Source: Elgaria multicarinata webbii
Lineage: Eukaryota > Chordata > Lepidosauria > Squamata > Anguidae
Assembly: GCF_023053635.1 (NCBI RefSeq)
Contig: NC_086171.1
Location: 52,555,538-52,619,537, forward strand
Length of the DNA stretch: 64,000 nucleotides
Direction of reading: 5' to 3'
In this document: positions 12,575 through 22,348 of the stretch, in pieces
Position numbering within the stretch: the first letter of the stretch is position 1
Layout: each line of letters begins with the position of its first letter
Position numbers and translations under genes: made by a program
Notes under the pieces: model-generated
What the model saw: the letters and a program-made list of their open reading frames with translations, nothing else
The model's database searches: none
What the model was told of the DNA's origin: nothing

Positions 12575-13295
12575 CTGGGGTAGGGCTGTAACTCGGTGGT
12601 AGAGCAGAGAAGGTCCCAGGTTCAGTCCCTAGTAGGATGTGACCACTGCCTATAGCCCCAAAAGAGGACATCTTTCACACATACTCCAAAACTACAAAAG
12701 AGGCAGATGGAAAAAAAATATGTTCATATGCTAATTTACATATATAGATGCAAATTCTGAAAGGATGATTACAATTGAAGTAGAAATACAATACAAGTGT
12801 GGGGGGAGACTGATCTGGGTGCCTTGCTCAGTCTGCCCCACCCCCACCCCCGGTGTGAAATGTTGGTGGGCAACGTGAAGCCCCCCTGCTGGTTCTTTCT
12901 CCTTAAGGCTCTGTATCATTAAGTCAGCCCTTCAAATAGAGGATAGTCCTCCTGCAGCCTTTCAAACAGAGGACTGTCCTTCATAAAAGAGGACACGTGG
13001 CTTAGGCGTGGAAAACTCTGGGAGGTCTGGGAGCCATTTTTGCCCCCACCTCCACTGAGCTGTCTTTGCCCTATTTGAACAGGAAGTTCAGTTGAAAGAT
13101 AAGAAGGAAGAGCTGGGACGTAGCTCAGTGGCAGGGCTCCTGCTTTGCATGCCCCAGGTTCAATCCCTGGCCTCTCCTGGTAGGGCTGGAAAAACTCTGG
13201 CCTAAAACCCTGGAGAACTGCTGCCAGTCAGTGTCAACAGTACTGGGCTAGATGAACTGAGGGTCTGACTCAGTATAAGGCAGCTTCCTATGTTG
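12575..13295 (+). repeat. tRNA-Ala-like SINEs (two copies)
   Basis: A worn copy near 12580-12690 (taactcggtggtagagcag, ccaggttcagtccctag) and a fuller one at 13111-13295: gacgtagctcagtggcaggg, ctttgcatg in the anticodon arm, caggttcaatccctggc, then a body ending ctgactcagtataaggcagc. A- and B-boxes are recognisable, but the tRNA fold is degenerate, so this is a SINE and not a tRNA gene. Confidence 0.75.
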
Positions 13296-13344
13296 CCCAT
13301 CAACAGGTTGGTACTTGGAAAGCATATTGAATAGGCAGGTACAC

Positions 13345-13425
13345 GGGTCACTTAGTCATCAGAACAGAGTGCTGGACTAGATGGACCCTTGGTCTAATCC
13401 AGCATGGCTCTTCTTAGGTTCTTCC
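13345..13425 (+). repeat. CR1 3' end fragment
   Basis: Carries gtgctggactagatggaccc and taatccagcatggctcttct, the usual CR1 3' terminal sequence. Confidence 0.6.
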
Positions 13426-13455
13426 ACACTACAACGGGATATACTGTATTTCTAT

Positions 13456-13690
13456 TTATAGCCGGTGTAGTGGCTAAGGTGTTGGACTGGGAGTCGGGAG
13501 ATCTGGGTTCTAGTTCCCACTCGGCCATGGAAACCCACTGGGTGACTTTGGGCCAGTCACAGATTCTCAGCCCAACCTACCTCACAGGGTCGTTGTTGTG
13601 AGGATAACATGGAGAGGAGGAGGATTATGTATGCCGCCTTGGGTTCCTTGCAGGAAAAAAGGTGGGATATAAATGCAATAAATAGTAAGT
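13456..13690 (+). repeat. Sauria-type tRNA SINE
   Basis: Reads gccggtgtagtggctaaggt, then gttctagttcccactcggcc, tgggccagtcaca, ctcacagggtcgttgttgtg and a tail ggtgggatataaatgcaata. This tRNA head and Bov-B-like tail are those of squamate Sauria SINEs, and the best clue to the host group. Confidence 0.75.
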
Positions 13691-14311
13691 ATTTCTAAAT
13701 TTTCATATATCCATATAGATTAGCATCAGTGTCCTCTTTTGTCCTCCCCCCTCCCCCCAGGAGCAATTTCCTTGAATAGCCTGGCTTCGAAACTACTGCA
13801 GTTACAGGACCTGCTGGATCTGCAATTGTGCTGTTGATACAGTATGCTTGTCCATGTGAGCATCCACCTGGGCGAAGCATTCAGGTGGATAAAAGATGTG
13901 CTGCTTGAACTCTCCCGCAGAGAATTCACGTGGCAGCAGGAACGGCCTCCGTCTCTACATTTGATCTGACTCTTGCTTTCCTTATACTACATCACCCCCT
14001 GCTGAGCCAAAACCAAAACGGCAGCCTGGGTTGCTGCAGCCACAATCTTGCCCACCCAGCTCTTTCTACAGTGGTTGGTCTTCAGCTTGTGAATTGGGGC
14101 CCACAAAGCTGTCACACCCTGCCCCAAGGGGGTGGAGGGGCCGCAGTGTTTAAAAATGGGTTTGAATCGCTTTTAAGAGATGACAGCGAGAAAATAACAC
14201 ACACACGCCCACGCACAGACAGAACAAATGGAAAAGTGAAAGGGCCTCCTTTGGAGTTCCTAGTTGTTAAGGATAATTCAGCAGGTACAGCTTCTCAGCC
14301 CTGCCTGCAAG

Positions 14312-14466
14312 GGGCTAGATCCACACCTTGTGTCAAATCATTACAAATGTGGAATAAAAAGGAGAAAATAACCCTATGAAAGCAGTATATGGAACATGGA
14401 TTGTGTCTATCAGTTACCAGCGCACTTCAATGCCACTATAAAGCAGTCGTGTAGATCTAGCCAGGG
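14312..14466. repeat. MITE, GGCAGATCTACAC family
   Basis: Left end ggctagatccacacc, right end ggtgtagatctagcc equivalent (gtcgtgtagatctagcc), with 'gcgcacttcaatgccac' inside. Confidence 0.5.
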
Positions 14467-14847
14467 CCACTTGCCACAAATCCCCTCTTATGGGTAGCCG
14501 TAGAAGTACAGAAGATCTTCAAAAGAGGCAAAGATGAACACAAACATTAAACCATTGAAAGTGAGTCCCATGAAGTGGGTTGTTTCCCCTTCTTAATGCT
14601 ACAATTCATATCTCATAAAACAGGCACTAACTGTATTTCCTCAATATTAACATTTGGAAAATATTTCTCAACTCTTTTTATCTGGGTTCTACCTTCTTTA
14701 TCAGGGCTTTTTAAATCATTTTAAAAACTGATCATGCATAAGCCTGCCTAGTCATCCAGATTCACTGATATCTCATTTTCCACTTATTTTATTTATATTA
14801 AGATGGCTGTTTTCAGCCCCCCCATCTCCCATCAAAGAATCAGTTCT

Positions 14848-14848
<1 letters not shown>

Positions 14849-14894
<46 letters not shown>

Positions 14895-14895
14895 C
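14849..14895. repeat. (ATC)n microsatellite
   Basis: About 15 perfect ATC units; they read as a Met run on the minus strand, which is not a gene. Confidence 0.95.
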
Positions 14896-14909
14896 ACAAA
14901 ATTTTAAAC

Positions 14910-14985
14910 AATAAGGGTGTAATCCTATGCATGCTGGCAATTGTAGGTCTTTTTTCTGTCTCAACATTCATAGGATTGTACCCTA
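14910..14985. repeat. Short palindromic MITE ('gtaatcctatgcatg')
   Basis: gtaatcctatgcatgctgg at the left pairs with cattcataggattgtacc at the right; a compact member of the family also at 33514 and 51222. Confidence 0.6.
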
Positions 14986-15004
14986 TGGGTCCAATCCTTC
15001 ACTG

Positions 15005-15653
15005 ACCTGGGGCTTGTCTATACAGCTTGTTTACCCTGACTTAAATGCACACATTCGTATTTCAGGACACATGACACAGCTGAGTTTTTAAAGCAATAAT
15101 GTGCATATTCGCATTCGCAATTTACCGTGACTTTTCGATCACGCCGAGTTTGCATCGCGTTATGGTTATGTGTCTTTGGGGGAGTTAAATTGCATTTTGA
15201 CATGTGGGCGGAGCTTTGAGGGTAGGACAACAGAATTGGCCGATTTCTTGATTTCCCACCAATTGGCTGACTCATTTATTCGCGCCATTTTGAGTTTGAA
15301 TTCTCTAATTCTGTGGAACTCCGCAGAGAGAGCTTATTCAAACAAAGAGGGGGAAAGGGCATCCTTCTCTGCTGCCTTGTTCCTTCCCCTCCCCTCTCCA
15401 CTCCATTTCTCTGTTATATGAATTTGTGGAGCTCCGCATATAAAATTTATAGTTTCCATCGTCTCTACTCCGTAGCAGCGTATATGCGTATATGCGCATG
15501 TGCACATTTATAACTGCACTATAAAAAAATCAGGAAATAAATTTCTGTTGCTGCTGCAGTGTGACGCTCTTTACCTAGATTCAAATCAATGAAAATTCAG
15601 GTTTATATTTAATGAGGTGCAATCCCGTTGTCGTATAGACCGGGGCCTGTTCA
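15005..15653. mobile_element. Possible non-autonomous DNA transposon, TIR GTCTATAC
   Basis: Left end ggggcttgtctatacagc and right end gtcgtatagaccggggcctg are roughly inverted, about 645 bases apart. Internal halves share ctccgcagagag/ctccgcatata. No transposase frame. The superfamily is not decided. Confidence 0.45.
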
Positions 15654-15789
15654 TCAGTTGAGCGTCTTAGGATAAGATGGGAGACACCTGATACCTCTAA
15701 AAACAGAGAACTTCCTCCTCCCACTGAAAATGCATCCTTGGAAATGCCAGCATGGGAAGGTTCTATTGGCTAAGTGGTTCCACCCTATC

Positions 15790-15895
15790 CACAAATGGGT
15801 TCAGCACCTTGAAGAGCTCCTTTAGAGTTCTGACTGGTTCTGACTGCAACCCAGAGCAGATTCACAGCCCCACTGAAATAGGAGACGCCTTGACA
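15790..15895. repeat. GGTGGCTCCAAT-family MITE, right half
   Basis: Reads gggttcagcaccttgaagag, gagttctgactggttctgac and ccccactgaaataggagac, matching the right half of 4434-4642. Confidence 0.5.
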
Positions 15896-16059
15896 GATGC
15901 CATGGGTATCTGAGGGTGCATTGGTGCTTGTTGATGCCACATTGCTTATCCCTGCCTTATTAGTAGAGGGTCTTAGCATCAAAATCATGCTTTGTGATAA
16001 AAGTATACAATTTGATATGGTGGTATTTATTACCATGTAGATTAAAATTAGATATAGGG

Positions 16060-16980
16060 GCATCATGGGAAATCATTGCAAGGGCCGCCATCTTGGAAAA
16101 TGGCACCGAAAATTCAGTGTTCTTACAATAACTCCATTATTTTTAATCACACAGAAAAGATGTCTCAGCATACAAAAAAACTCATCAACCTTTTCTAGGA
16201 GCAACCGTTGTCAAGATACTAAGGTCTTATTCCTACCCCATTTGTCTGAGAAGTCAATAAGATGCACTATCTCACCCGCATTTCAATCTTGCACTTTGCG
16301 TTGCAAGCCTGAAACTTCTACATTCCCTCTTCCCTTTCCCAGCTTCATAATCCTGCAGTGAGTTGCATATCCCCTAAATCGTATATTAAAACAAGCATTT
16401 CAAGGAGAAAAACTGGTTCTGTTTCAGATTTGAGCATCATTTTGATTCCATTTCTGCCCATTCAGAACCAGTATTGTCCCATAACAAAGATGAAGCAGGA
16501 GCTCTTTCATATAACCCTACTGAATTTTCTCTTCCTCCAGCTCTGTGGATGACTCAGCTGCCTTACCAGACTGGAGCCTGTTTACTGCTAGTCACAACTG
16601 ATGGGAATGCATCAACTGTGTTCTCCACTGCAGCCAGCCTGTGGCCTAGTAGCAACATGACTTATCAAATGCAGAAGACATTTAAAATGCCTATTAAAAA
16701 TGTTCAGAGGACACCACTTTCTCCACGAAATACCAGAGTCTGTGCTTGTCATGTGAACTGCCAACTATTTTCAATATGGATAATGCTTTGGGTAATAATA
16801 TTTGGGTTCACACATATGGAGAATCATATGCGATTTCCCAACCCACCACCACTACCCCACCCAGTACAGAATCTAGTTATCTGGCCGAATTTGGATTCCT
16901 GAGTATCTCTCATGGCTGTGTACATATTGAAAAGATGCAGCATGGGAATGTGATAGGAACAATATATGCAGCGTGTGAAC
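16060..16980. other. Unassigned stretch
   Basis: Overlapping short open frames on the plus strand, without introns, start context or a family I know. I do not call a gene. Confidence 0.4.
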
Positions 16981-17165
16981 TTCTCCGTGAGCCCCTGCCA
17001 AAGGAAGTGAAGCAGGTGGCTACCAGGAGGAGGGCCTTCTCTGCTGTGGCATCCCAGCTTTTAGACGCAAGTGAAGACCTTATCTTGCCTGAAACCCCAG
17101 AGAGCCACTGCCAGTCAGTGTTGTCAGTACTGGGCTAGATGGACCAATAGTCTCACTCAGTACCC
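16981..17165 (+). repeat. L2-like fragment fused to SINE tail
   Basis: The translated part with RRRAFSAVASQLL resembles the end of L2-clade ORF2, followed by the tRNA-SINE tail gccactgccagtcagtgttg ... ggctagatggacc. Confidence 0.5.
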
Positions 17166-17643
17166 AGTTTGGTCTTGCATGTTGTTTTGTTCAAACTTTA
17201 AACAGTAGTTGCAGAAAGGGCCTAATCAAAATGGGGACCGCAGAATAGATTTCCTCCCACTCTACAACTCCAACAAAAATACCTTCGCCCAGAAGCTGCT
17301 TTGCATGTTGAGATTGCTGCCAGGCCAGAAAAGCAACTGACTGCTTTTTAGGTGGCCAGTGAACTATTTCTAAGCTGTGGTCTCCAATGTAGCACCCAAG
17401 GACACCACCGTGACAGCACACACCTCTCTTGGTGCCATTCAGGGACCCTGCTCCTCCTGATTAGTCTTTTTAAAAACAAAACAAAAATAATTAACTAAAA
17501 TACTTTTTTAAAAAATAGTAGACTGGGAAACTGCAAAACAAAATGCTGGCTTCCAGCAACAAATTTATTTCCAAGAATACCACTGGTCCCCAGGTGGCCT
17601 CCAGAGGTGTCTCAGAAAATAAAAAGGGGGGGCGCGCTGCGGC

Positions 17644-17911
17644 CCAGTACTTTATTTTGAAGTGCTCCTAGCCACCTAGAAAAATAGGGGGGGGGAAATA
17701 AGTTGGTGGTGTTAGACAATGTCCTATAGGGCTAGAGGGAGTGGGGACAGGTGTGTGATTTGGCCTTAGGCCCCACCTCTCCCTTGTATTCAATTTATTG
17801 GTCAGGCTCTCTCTCAGCCTCACCATTTTGCCTTCTGTGAAATGGGTGTGTTATGGTTTGGCCACACCCACCATGGCAGCCTTTTTGTGAATGAGCAAGC
17901 CCCCACTATGG
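17644..17911 (+). repeat. Unnamed ~265-base repeat, copy 1 of 2
   Basis: From ccagtactttattttgaagt to agcaagcccccactatggc. A second, nearly identical copy in the same direction is at 19715-19979. Both copies share the same start and the same end, so it is a defined unit. I do not recognise the family. Confidence 0.7.
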
Positions 17912-18000
17912 CAATCACTTTAGGAGTGTCCACAACAATTTCAAATGTACCCACCAATCTGAAAAGCGGGGAACTGCTGTTGACTAAGCTATCATCCACA

Positions 18001-18137
18001 ACAGCCTGCCCCAACCTGGTACATTCGAGATGCTTTGGACTTCAACTCCCAGCAGTCCCAGCAGGTGTGGGCAATGGCCAAAGGTTGTGGGATGAGCTCA
18101 AAGCATCTGGAGGGAAGGACATTGAGGAAGGCTGATC
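18001..18137. repeat. ACTCCCAT-family palindromic MITE
   Basis: cccaacctggtacattcgag, ggacttcaactcccagcag, then the inverse aagcatctggaggg. Confidence 0.6.
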
Positions 18138-18536
18138 CAGAGAATGTTTGCCACTCTTAAATTGTGACTCAAGGCCCATTGACGTAACGGAGCTCAAGTG
18201 TGACTTATCTTTGGATCAGAGCCCAAAATGTTTGGGTTTAAATTTACGTAAGTGCACTGGGGACTGAAATAAAAATCTGAAATTTAACCTGCAACTTCTT
18301 GCAAAGAGGGGCTTCCAGGATATGTGATGCAAGCCTCCTTACCCTCCTCATTCAATACACTGGAAGAACAAGTCTGCAGATGCAATTTGCATGCAAAGCT
18401 GACCAGACCTTAACAGGGATAGCAGGAGTCCAGACAAACACAGGAACTCTGCGCAGATGTTGGAATCTGTAAATAAAAATATTGAAAACAGGTTGTCTTG
18501 GGACTCTGGCCCGAGGCAACAAGTAGTACTGCTTAC

Positions 18537-18978
18537 ATAGAATCATAGAATAGCAGAGTTGGAAGGGGCCTACAAGGCCATCGAGTCCAACCCCCTGCTC
18601 AATGCAGGAATCCACCCTAAAGCATCCCCGACAGATGCTTGTCCAGCTGCCTCTTGAAGGCCTCTAGTGTGGGAGAGCCCACAACCTCCCTAGGTAACTG
18701 ATTCCATTGTCGCACTGCTCTAACAGTCAGGAAGTTTTTCCTGATGTCCAGCTGGAATCTGGCTTCCTTTAACTTGAGCCCGTTATTCCGTGTCCTGCAC
18801 TCTGGGAGGATCGAGAAGAGATCCTGGCCCTCCTCTGTGTGACAACCTTTTAAGTATTTGAAGAGTGCTCTCATGTCTCCCCTCAATCTTCTCTTCTCCA
18901 GGCTAAACATGCCTAGTTCTTTCAGTCTCTCTTCATAGGGCTTTATTTCCAGACCCCTGGAAACATGTTTCTCTGCTT
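18537..18978 (-). repeat. CR1 LINE 3' part with ORF2 C-terminus
   Basis: On the minus strand 18617-18994 stays open for 125 codons and reads [20 protein letters not shown] through [20 protein letters not shown], the C-terminal end of CR1 ORF2. The plus strand begins catagaatcatagaatagc, the CR1 3' end. 5'-truncated, as usual for LINEs. Confidence 0.9.
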
Positions 18979-19639
18979 CAAGTTTCACTTCCAATATTTA
19001 AGCTCCAAAGAAGAAAACGCACATGACAAGCAGTCTGTTTTGCCAACATAATGCCCATATTTAATCCTTTAAAACATGTAAAACCAGAGTAAAAAAAAAA
19101 TCATAGTTTCATACAGTACATTTTTGTAATCTCTCAGCAATGCCCCATCAACAGTAAGTACTCAACAGTCTGGTATGAAATATTTCTCAGTATTTTTATC
19201 AAGTGTATAACCAGTGGCACAGTAAAGCAGAGCTCATGACAATTGGCTTCTTTAGATAAAATTCACAGAGGCCTGCTCCTTATGAGAGTTAACTCTGGCA
19301 GCATGGCACCACAGTGACACTTCCTCCTCCGCTGACTGGGACTGTGCAAAGCCACGTGGCAGTGGTTCTCCACGCTAGTGGCACCTCAGTTATCTGAAGG
19401 CTGATGCCACAGGGGAAAGAGTTGCTTTGTAGCTCTCTCCAGTACCCCATCAGTGCGGGAAGAAATGATGCAGCACAACTCTAAAGCTGCTAGTAGAAGT
19501 TCTGGGCCTTAGAGATTGCAACACAGGGGTGTTCTAAAAATTAAGCTGAGCTTAGATCTAGGATTTGGTAAATAAAATAAAGGACTTCTACAATGTAAAG
19601 GAACATGTAATTCAAAATGAAATTGCATGAATATATTTT

Positions 19640-19712
19640 ACTGTTAACAGGAATTAAAATAAAATTAAAATTAAATTTTATTAAAATAAAAATAAAAATA
19701 AAATAAAGCCCA
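19640..19712. repeat. A/T-rich low-complexity tract
   Basis: Runs of aaaataaaattaaaa type directly before the second copy of the 265-base repeat. Confidence 0.8.
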
Positions 19713-19714
19713 GT

Positions 19715-19979
19715 GCTTTATTTTGAAGTGCTCCTGGCCACCCAGAAAAATGGGGGGGGGGGGGAATAAGTTGGTGGTGTTAGGCAATGTCCTATAGGGG
19801 TAGAGGGAGTGGGGACAGGTGTGTGATTTGGCCTTAGGCCCCACCTCTCCCTTGTATTCAATTTATTGGTCAGGCTCTCTCTCAGCCTCACCATTTTGCC
19901 TTCTGTGAAATGGGTGTGTTATGATTTGGCCACACCCATCATGGCAGCCTTTTTGTGAATGAGCAAGCCCCCACTATGG
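19715..19979 (+). repeat. Unnamed ~265-base repeat, copy 2 of 2
   Basis: Same direction as 17644-17911 and the same ends; only a few single-base differences are seen by eye. Lies in the presumed downstream flank or 3' UTR of NR1D2. Confidence 0.7.
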
Positions 19980-20540
19980 CTGCTTATGTGTGTGTGTATG
20001 CAATTTTTTTTTAAGCAATACTTTACATAGTGCTGGTTATACTTATCAAAAGGCTGAATAATAAAAGTCAAGACATTTTATATGCGGAGAGGAAACTTCT
20101 ATAAGAAGCCTAAAATGTCAACTTTCTTTTTTTGATTTTTAAGAAAAATACTGTTTCTGAAAATACATGTATCCTACCAAATGAGCAATTTATGTTTCGA
20201 AAATGTGACGGGATTACTGTAGGGGAAGGTCTTAAGGTGAGATGACTGAGTAGTTGTTCAGGTGAAACAGGAATGGAGGGATGTTTCCTATAGAATGGTG
20301 GCAGTATAGTGGTCTCCATTCTGTGCACAGAGGAGAGCTGTACACTTCCCCTTTGAATTAGACTGAATTTTGAGACAGACACTGTTAAAATTAAAAAGCA
20401 ATTAATACATCTTAATTCTTCACATAAACCTAATAGGAGATGTTTGGAGTTACCAGATTGTAAAATTGTTCCGAGATTGTGAAATACCAACATTGTAAAC
20501 TGTGGATTCAATCTTTTGTTTAGGTAAGGTGGAAGCTAAC

Positions 20541-20660
20541 AGAGGATCGGATCCACTCTTAGTCATATGCAGAGGAGACCCACTGATATCAAGTTACTCA
20601 TGATTAATCAGATTTCAATGGGTCAACCCCAAATATGACTAAGTCTGAATCCAATCTAGA
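20541..20660. repeat. Palindromic short repeat ('gatttcaatgggtcaac')
   Basis: gtcatatgcagaggagaccc against gggtcaaccccaaatatgac form an imperfect inverted repeat; relatives at 23590-23680 and 54613-54743. Confidence 0.5.
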
Positions 20661-22151
20661 GCATTTTTCTTTTTGTATTATGAAACAAGAAGGGGAATGG
20701 TAATACTCTAGCTGAGCTGGAGTGCCATTGTATATTTTTACTTCTTGGTATTATATGAAAATATTGTTTTGAGATAGCAACAGGATACAAAGCAGATACT
20801 TGTGTTTAGGAATTTGTCGCAGGTGTTTTAAAAATGCACATACGTATAGAAAAATAGACCTGATATAAGACGATCTAGCAGACCTTTGTTGTGTACAGCA
20901 AAAAGTTTAAGAACTCTTTACATCTCTAACACTCTGGGTGGGGGGATGGGATGCATACAACTGTTAAAAGACATTGGCTGCGTCTCAGTTTTGTTTCCCA
21001 ATCTCATGTAACATTCAAACAGCATATAAATGTAGTGTAAGGTATATGATTCACACAACACACAAATATGCAACAAAAATATAATTTCCTTGAAGTTTTC
21101 CATGATTCTCCAGGGAACTACACATAAACTTTCCTTTCAGATAAATTCAAGAGTGTATCCAGCAGCTTTAAGTGCCTCGTAGCGCTTAACAATCTTAGGT
21201 GCAATGAATTAAAAAAAGAAGTCACCCCAGTCTAAGTATCTTTCCTTCGTTTAAAAGTCTGATCTGACAGGCCTACCATTTCACTTTTGATGCTGAAGTA
21301 CTTAAATTAACTGATTCATCATATATTACTGTTAACAGGAATTCTCTAAACGTTACGGACTCTCAAGACATTTGGCTCGACAGTACATAACCAAATATAT
21401 CAATTTGGTTGTTGCCATGGGTCGCCTCCTTTTGTTTGGTTAACTTCTCCACAGTTGAAAATATTGTGAAGATAAATGCATGTTGTTTATTTAGAACTAT
21501 TTATATACATACACATAAATATGTACATACACGATGTATTTTATAAAGATGTAACACACCCAACATCTTTGTTCATATAATATATATACACACAGCATGT
21601 GTGCCAGCTACAGCAACCAAATTGGTATACGCTAAGACATCCTATGGAGTTTCCTTGATTAAGAACAGTAAAACTACAAACAGATTTTCAGAACTTCCTA
21701 CCCCAACAACATGAGAGCTCAAAAGGGGGAAGAGACCAATTAAATCTCTCTTCAGTCATTGTAGTGTCATTTACTGAAATTCTGCATTCCATGTGTAGCC
21801 ATTGTACATTCTTATCCATTCAATATAGAAGAGAAAATTAGTATTTTGTTGTTGTAGGGGCACAGTACTTAACAGTCAGTATCCATAACATGTAGTGTAA
21901 CTTCTTCAGCTTTAGTGCAAATGGGGCTGTTTTGGATAATCATGAAGAAATCTGTGGCCATGTTGTCACGGGTAGAAAAATGTTCAACCTGAAGCATTAT
22001 TGCATGACAACAGAACATCTACCCATTGCACAGTCAGCAAGTTCTTCTTCTCCACGAGAGATACGTACAAACATAAATAAATATTTTAGCACAAAATACA
22101 CACCGTTAGTTAACATTAAGCAAGTCCATTATATAAATAAGAGGCGAAAAC

Positions 22152-22348
22152 CTACGGGTGAACTTTAAAGGCTAAAAGTTCCTCAGAGTGCATGTTGTTT
22201 AAGGAACGCAGGTCAGGCAATTTCAAAAGGAGTTTTGTAAATATAGAGGCTTCATTTGGATGATTTTTTGTGATTAAGGTCCGGAGCGCACGGATTAGCA
22301 TTTCCTGCAGTGCTTCCACGGAGTTGACGTTTTCTATTCCTGATCGTT
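22152..22348 (-). CDS. NR1D2: NR1D2 coding exon 8 (end of ligand-binding domain, stop)
   Basis: Acceptor ttgcctag; 197 coding bases ending AAA GTT CAC CCG TAG. It encodes [20 protein letters not shown] through [16 protein letters not shown]. His574 in NNMHSEE aligns with human His568, the second haem ligand. The protein stops without an activation helix 12, which fits a receptor that only represses. Confidence 0.96.

Larger units (their letters stand above)
18980..22151 (-). other. NR1D2: NR1D2 3' UTR and downstream flank (end not fixed)
   Basis: AT-rich, mostly repeat-free DNA directly after the NR1D2 stop, as expected for a long vertebrate 3' UTR (the human one is about 3 kb, from memory). 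AATAAA on the minus strand is seen at 21486-21491 and, in a low-complexity A/T tract, at 19678-19683, so the 3' end could be near either. The second copy of a ~265-base repeat lies at 19715-19979. I see no other open frame with gene-like content here. Confidence 0.5.

Noticed and set aside
13111-13180. Functional tRNA-Ala gene
   Set aside because: The A- and B-boxes are present, but the stems are mismatched and a SINE body follows; other copies in the window show it is a dispersed repeat.
13930-14379. 149-codon open frame as a gene
   Set aside because: No homology I recognise and biased, repeat-like sequence; its end overlaps a MITE.
14773-14967. Frame with a run of Met
   Set aside because: A translation of the (ATC)n microsatellite.
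16065-17138. Run of overlapping plus-strand frames
   Set aside because: Different frames without splice signals joining them, no known domain; the 3' part is an L2/SINE fragment.
18617-18994. 125-codon minus-strand frame as a host gene
   Set aside because: It is the C-terminal end of CR1 ORF2, flanked by the CR1 3' terminus.
17644-19979. The paired 265-base repeats as the two LTRs of a provirus
   Set aside because: No TG...CA ends, no recognisable retroviral gene between them, and the interval holds ordinary CR1 and MITE copies.
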